64,000 bases of DNA, from contig NZ_FNOR01000012.1 of assembly GCF_900107095.1 (NCBI RefSeq), positions 122,233 through 186,232 of the forward strand, given 5' to 3'. The position numbers were made by a program, and so were the translations under genes. The notes beneath the pieces were generated by a model. That model was not told the DNA's origin. It saw only the letters and a list, made by a program, of their open reading frames with translations, and made no database searches. The stretch comes from Collimonas sp. OK242. GTDB taxonomy: Bacteria > Pseudomonadota > Gammaproteobacteria > Burkholderiales > Burkholderiaceae_D. Positions within the stretch are counted from its first letter, which is position 1. The number at the start of each line of letters is the position of its first letter. Positions 63,674 through 64,000 of the stretch are shown here, piece after piece.

Positions 63674-64000
63674 TTATTGCCATAGAAACGCTTGATGCAC
63701 TGCATCGGGCGTTTTGTATTTCAAGGCGGTGTGCGGCCGTTCTTGATTATAAATTTGAACGGATTGGGCCACCATTTTACGAGCTTGCTTCAGATCGGCC
63801 GACCGGCTTAGCAAGAGCTCTCCCTTGAGGATGCCGTTGACTCGTTCAGCCAAGGCATTCTGATAGCAGTCGTAGCCGTCCGTCATTGAGCAGGTCAGCC
63901 CGTGGCGGCGATGGATGTCCTGGTAGTAATTGGAGCAGTATTGGATACCTCGGTCCGAATGATGAATCAACGGCCCTTTGCTACGACGTCCCCGAAGCGC
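63674..64000 (-). mobile_element. IS3-family transposase, 3' part (runs off window)
   Basis: The minus-strand frame is open from the right edge to a stop at 63674. It encodes the C-terminal end of a DDE integrase (rve): PLIHHSDRGIQYCS with the catalytic Asp of strand 4, then a conserved Glu in NALAERVNGILKGEL, and QIYNQERPHTALKYKTPDAVHQAF. This is the OrfB product of an IS3-group element. One end of the IS should lie just left of 63674, where TGTCCAGTCC is found near 63646, but the exact inverted repeat cannot be fixed because the other end is outside. It is inserted downstream of slyD. Confidence 0.88.

Noticed and set aside
1..64000. CRISPR arrays, toxin-antitoxin pairs, phage genes, defence systems and secondary-metabolite clusters
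   Set aside because: They were looked for on both strands. No regular spaced repeats, no recognisable modules and no large synthases were found.

Overview
The window is a chromosomal segment of a betaproteobacterium. Gene content and protein character point to Oxalobacteraceae, most likely Collimonas or a close relative such as Herbaspirillum or Janthinobacterium. This rests on gene order and family recognition, not on a database search. Most of the segment is core metabolism with moderately GC-rich, uniform coding sequence and little sign of large recent islands.

Layout: (1) 1-11.4 kb holds the distal half of the complex I operon, nuoF (partial) to nuoN, followed by a DUF2818 gene and a NUDIX hydrolase. 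Diverged copies of one small repeat sit in three of its intergenic gaps. (2) 12.0-15.2 kb holds ETF:ubiquinone oxidoreductase (minus strand), a 284-bp MITE-like element with perfect 29-bp terminal inverted repeats, a hotdog thioesterase and a PAS-LuxR regulator. (3) 15.3-20.7 kb holds a two-subunit 3-oxoacid CoA-transferase, an alpha/beta hydrolase, RidA, a RelA-type (p)ppGpp synthetase and tRNA-Val(CAC). (4) 20.8-31.1 kb is a propionate/acetate module: prpR, divergent from prpB-prpC-acnD-prpF with a near-perfect sigma-54 promoter, then isocitrate lyase aceA. (5) 31.2-41.7 kb is accessory: DUF1697, a PPOX-like flavin protein, a secreted CocE-type hydrolase, an epoxide-hydrolase-like enzyme, a DinB-like protein, a slipin, two 2OG-Fe(II) oxygenases (one PiuC) and a Fiu/PiuA-type TonB receptor. 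(6) 41.7-45.5 kb holds a patatin and a hydrolase, then a TetR regulator divergent from an NAD-dependent epimerase, with palindromic operators between the last two. (7) 45.6-60.7 kb contains a housekeeping string: RNase AM/PHP phosphatase, yciO, site-2-protease-like M50 protein, trpS, methyltransferase, dapA, bamC and an MBL hydrolase. This string is split after its first gene by about 7.8 kb carrying a membrane protein, a caa3-like cytochrome oxidase with two tandem subunit III genes, an SLC13/ArsB-like permease and htpX. (8) 60.8-64 kb holds an Ala-rich lipoprotein, ribosomal oxygenase roxA, slyD and the 3' part of an IS3-family transposase running off the edge.

The metabolic genes fit together. 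The CoA-transferase, ETF-QO, methylcitrate cycle and glyoxylate enzyme feed acyl-CoA and propionyl-CoA carbon into the TCA cycle. Electrons then pass through complex I and the quinone pool, which ETF-QO also supplies, and on to the caa3-like oxidase. No phage, CRISPR array, toxin-antitoxin or defence locus was seen, and no convincing wholly new system. The best leads are non-coding: the nuo-embedded repeat family, the MITE, the palindrome upstream of aceA, the TetR operator array and a possible leaderless roxA transcript.
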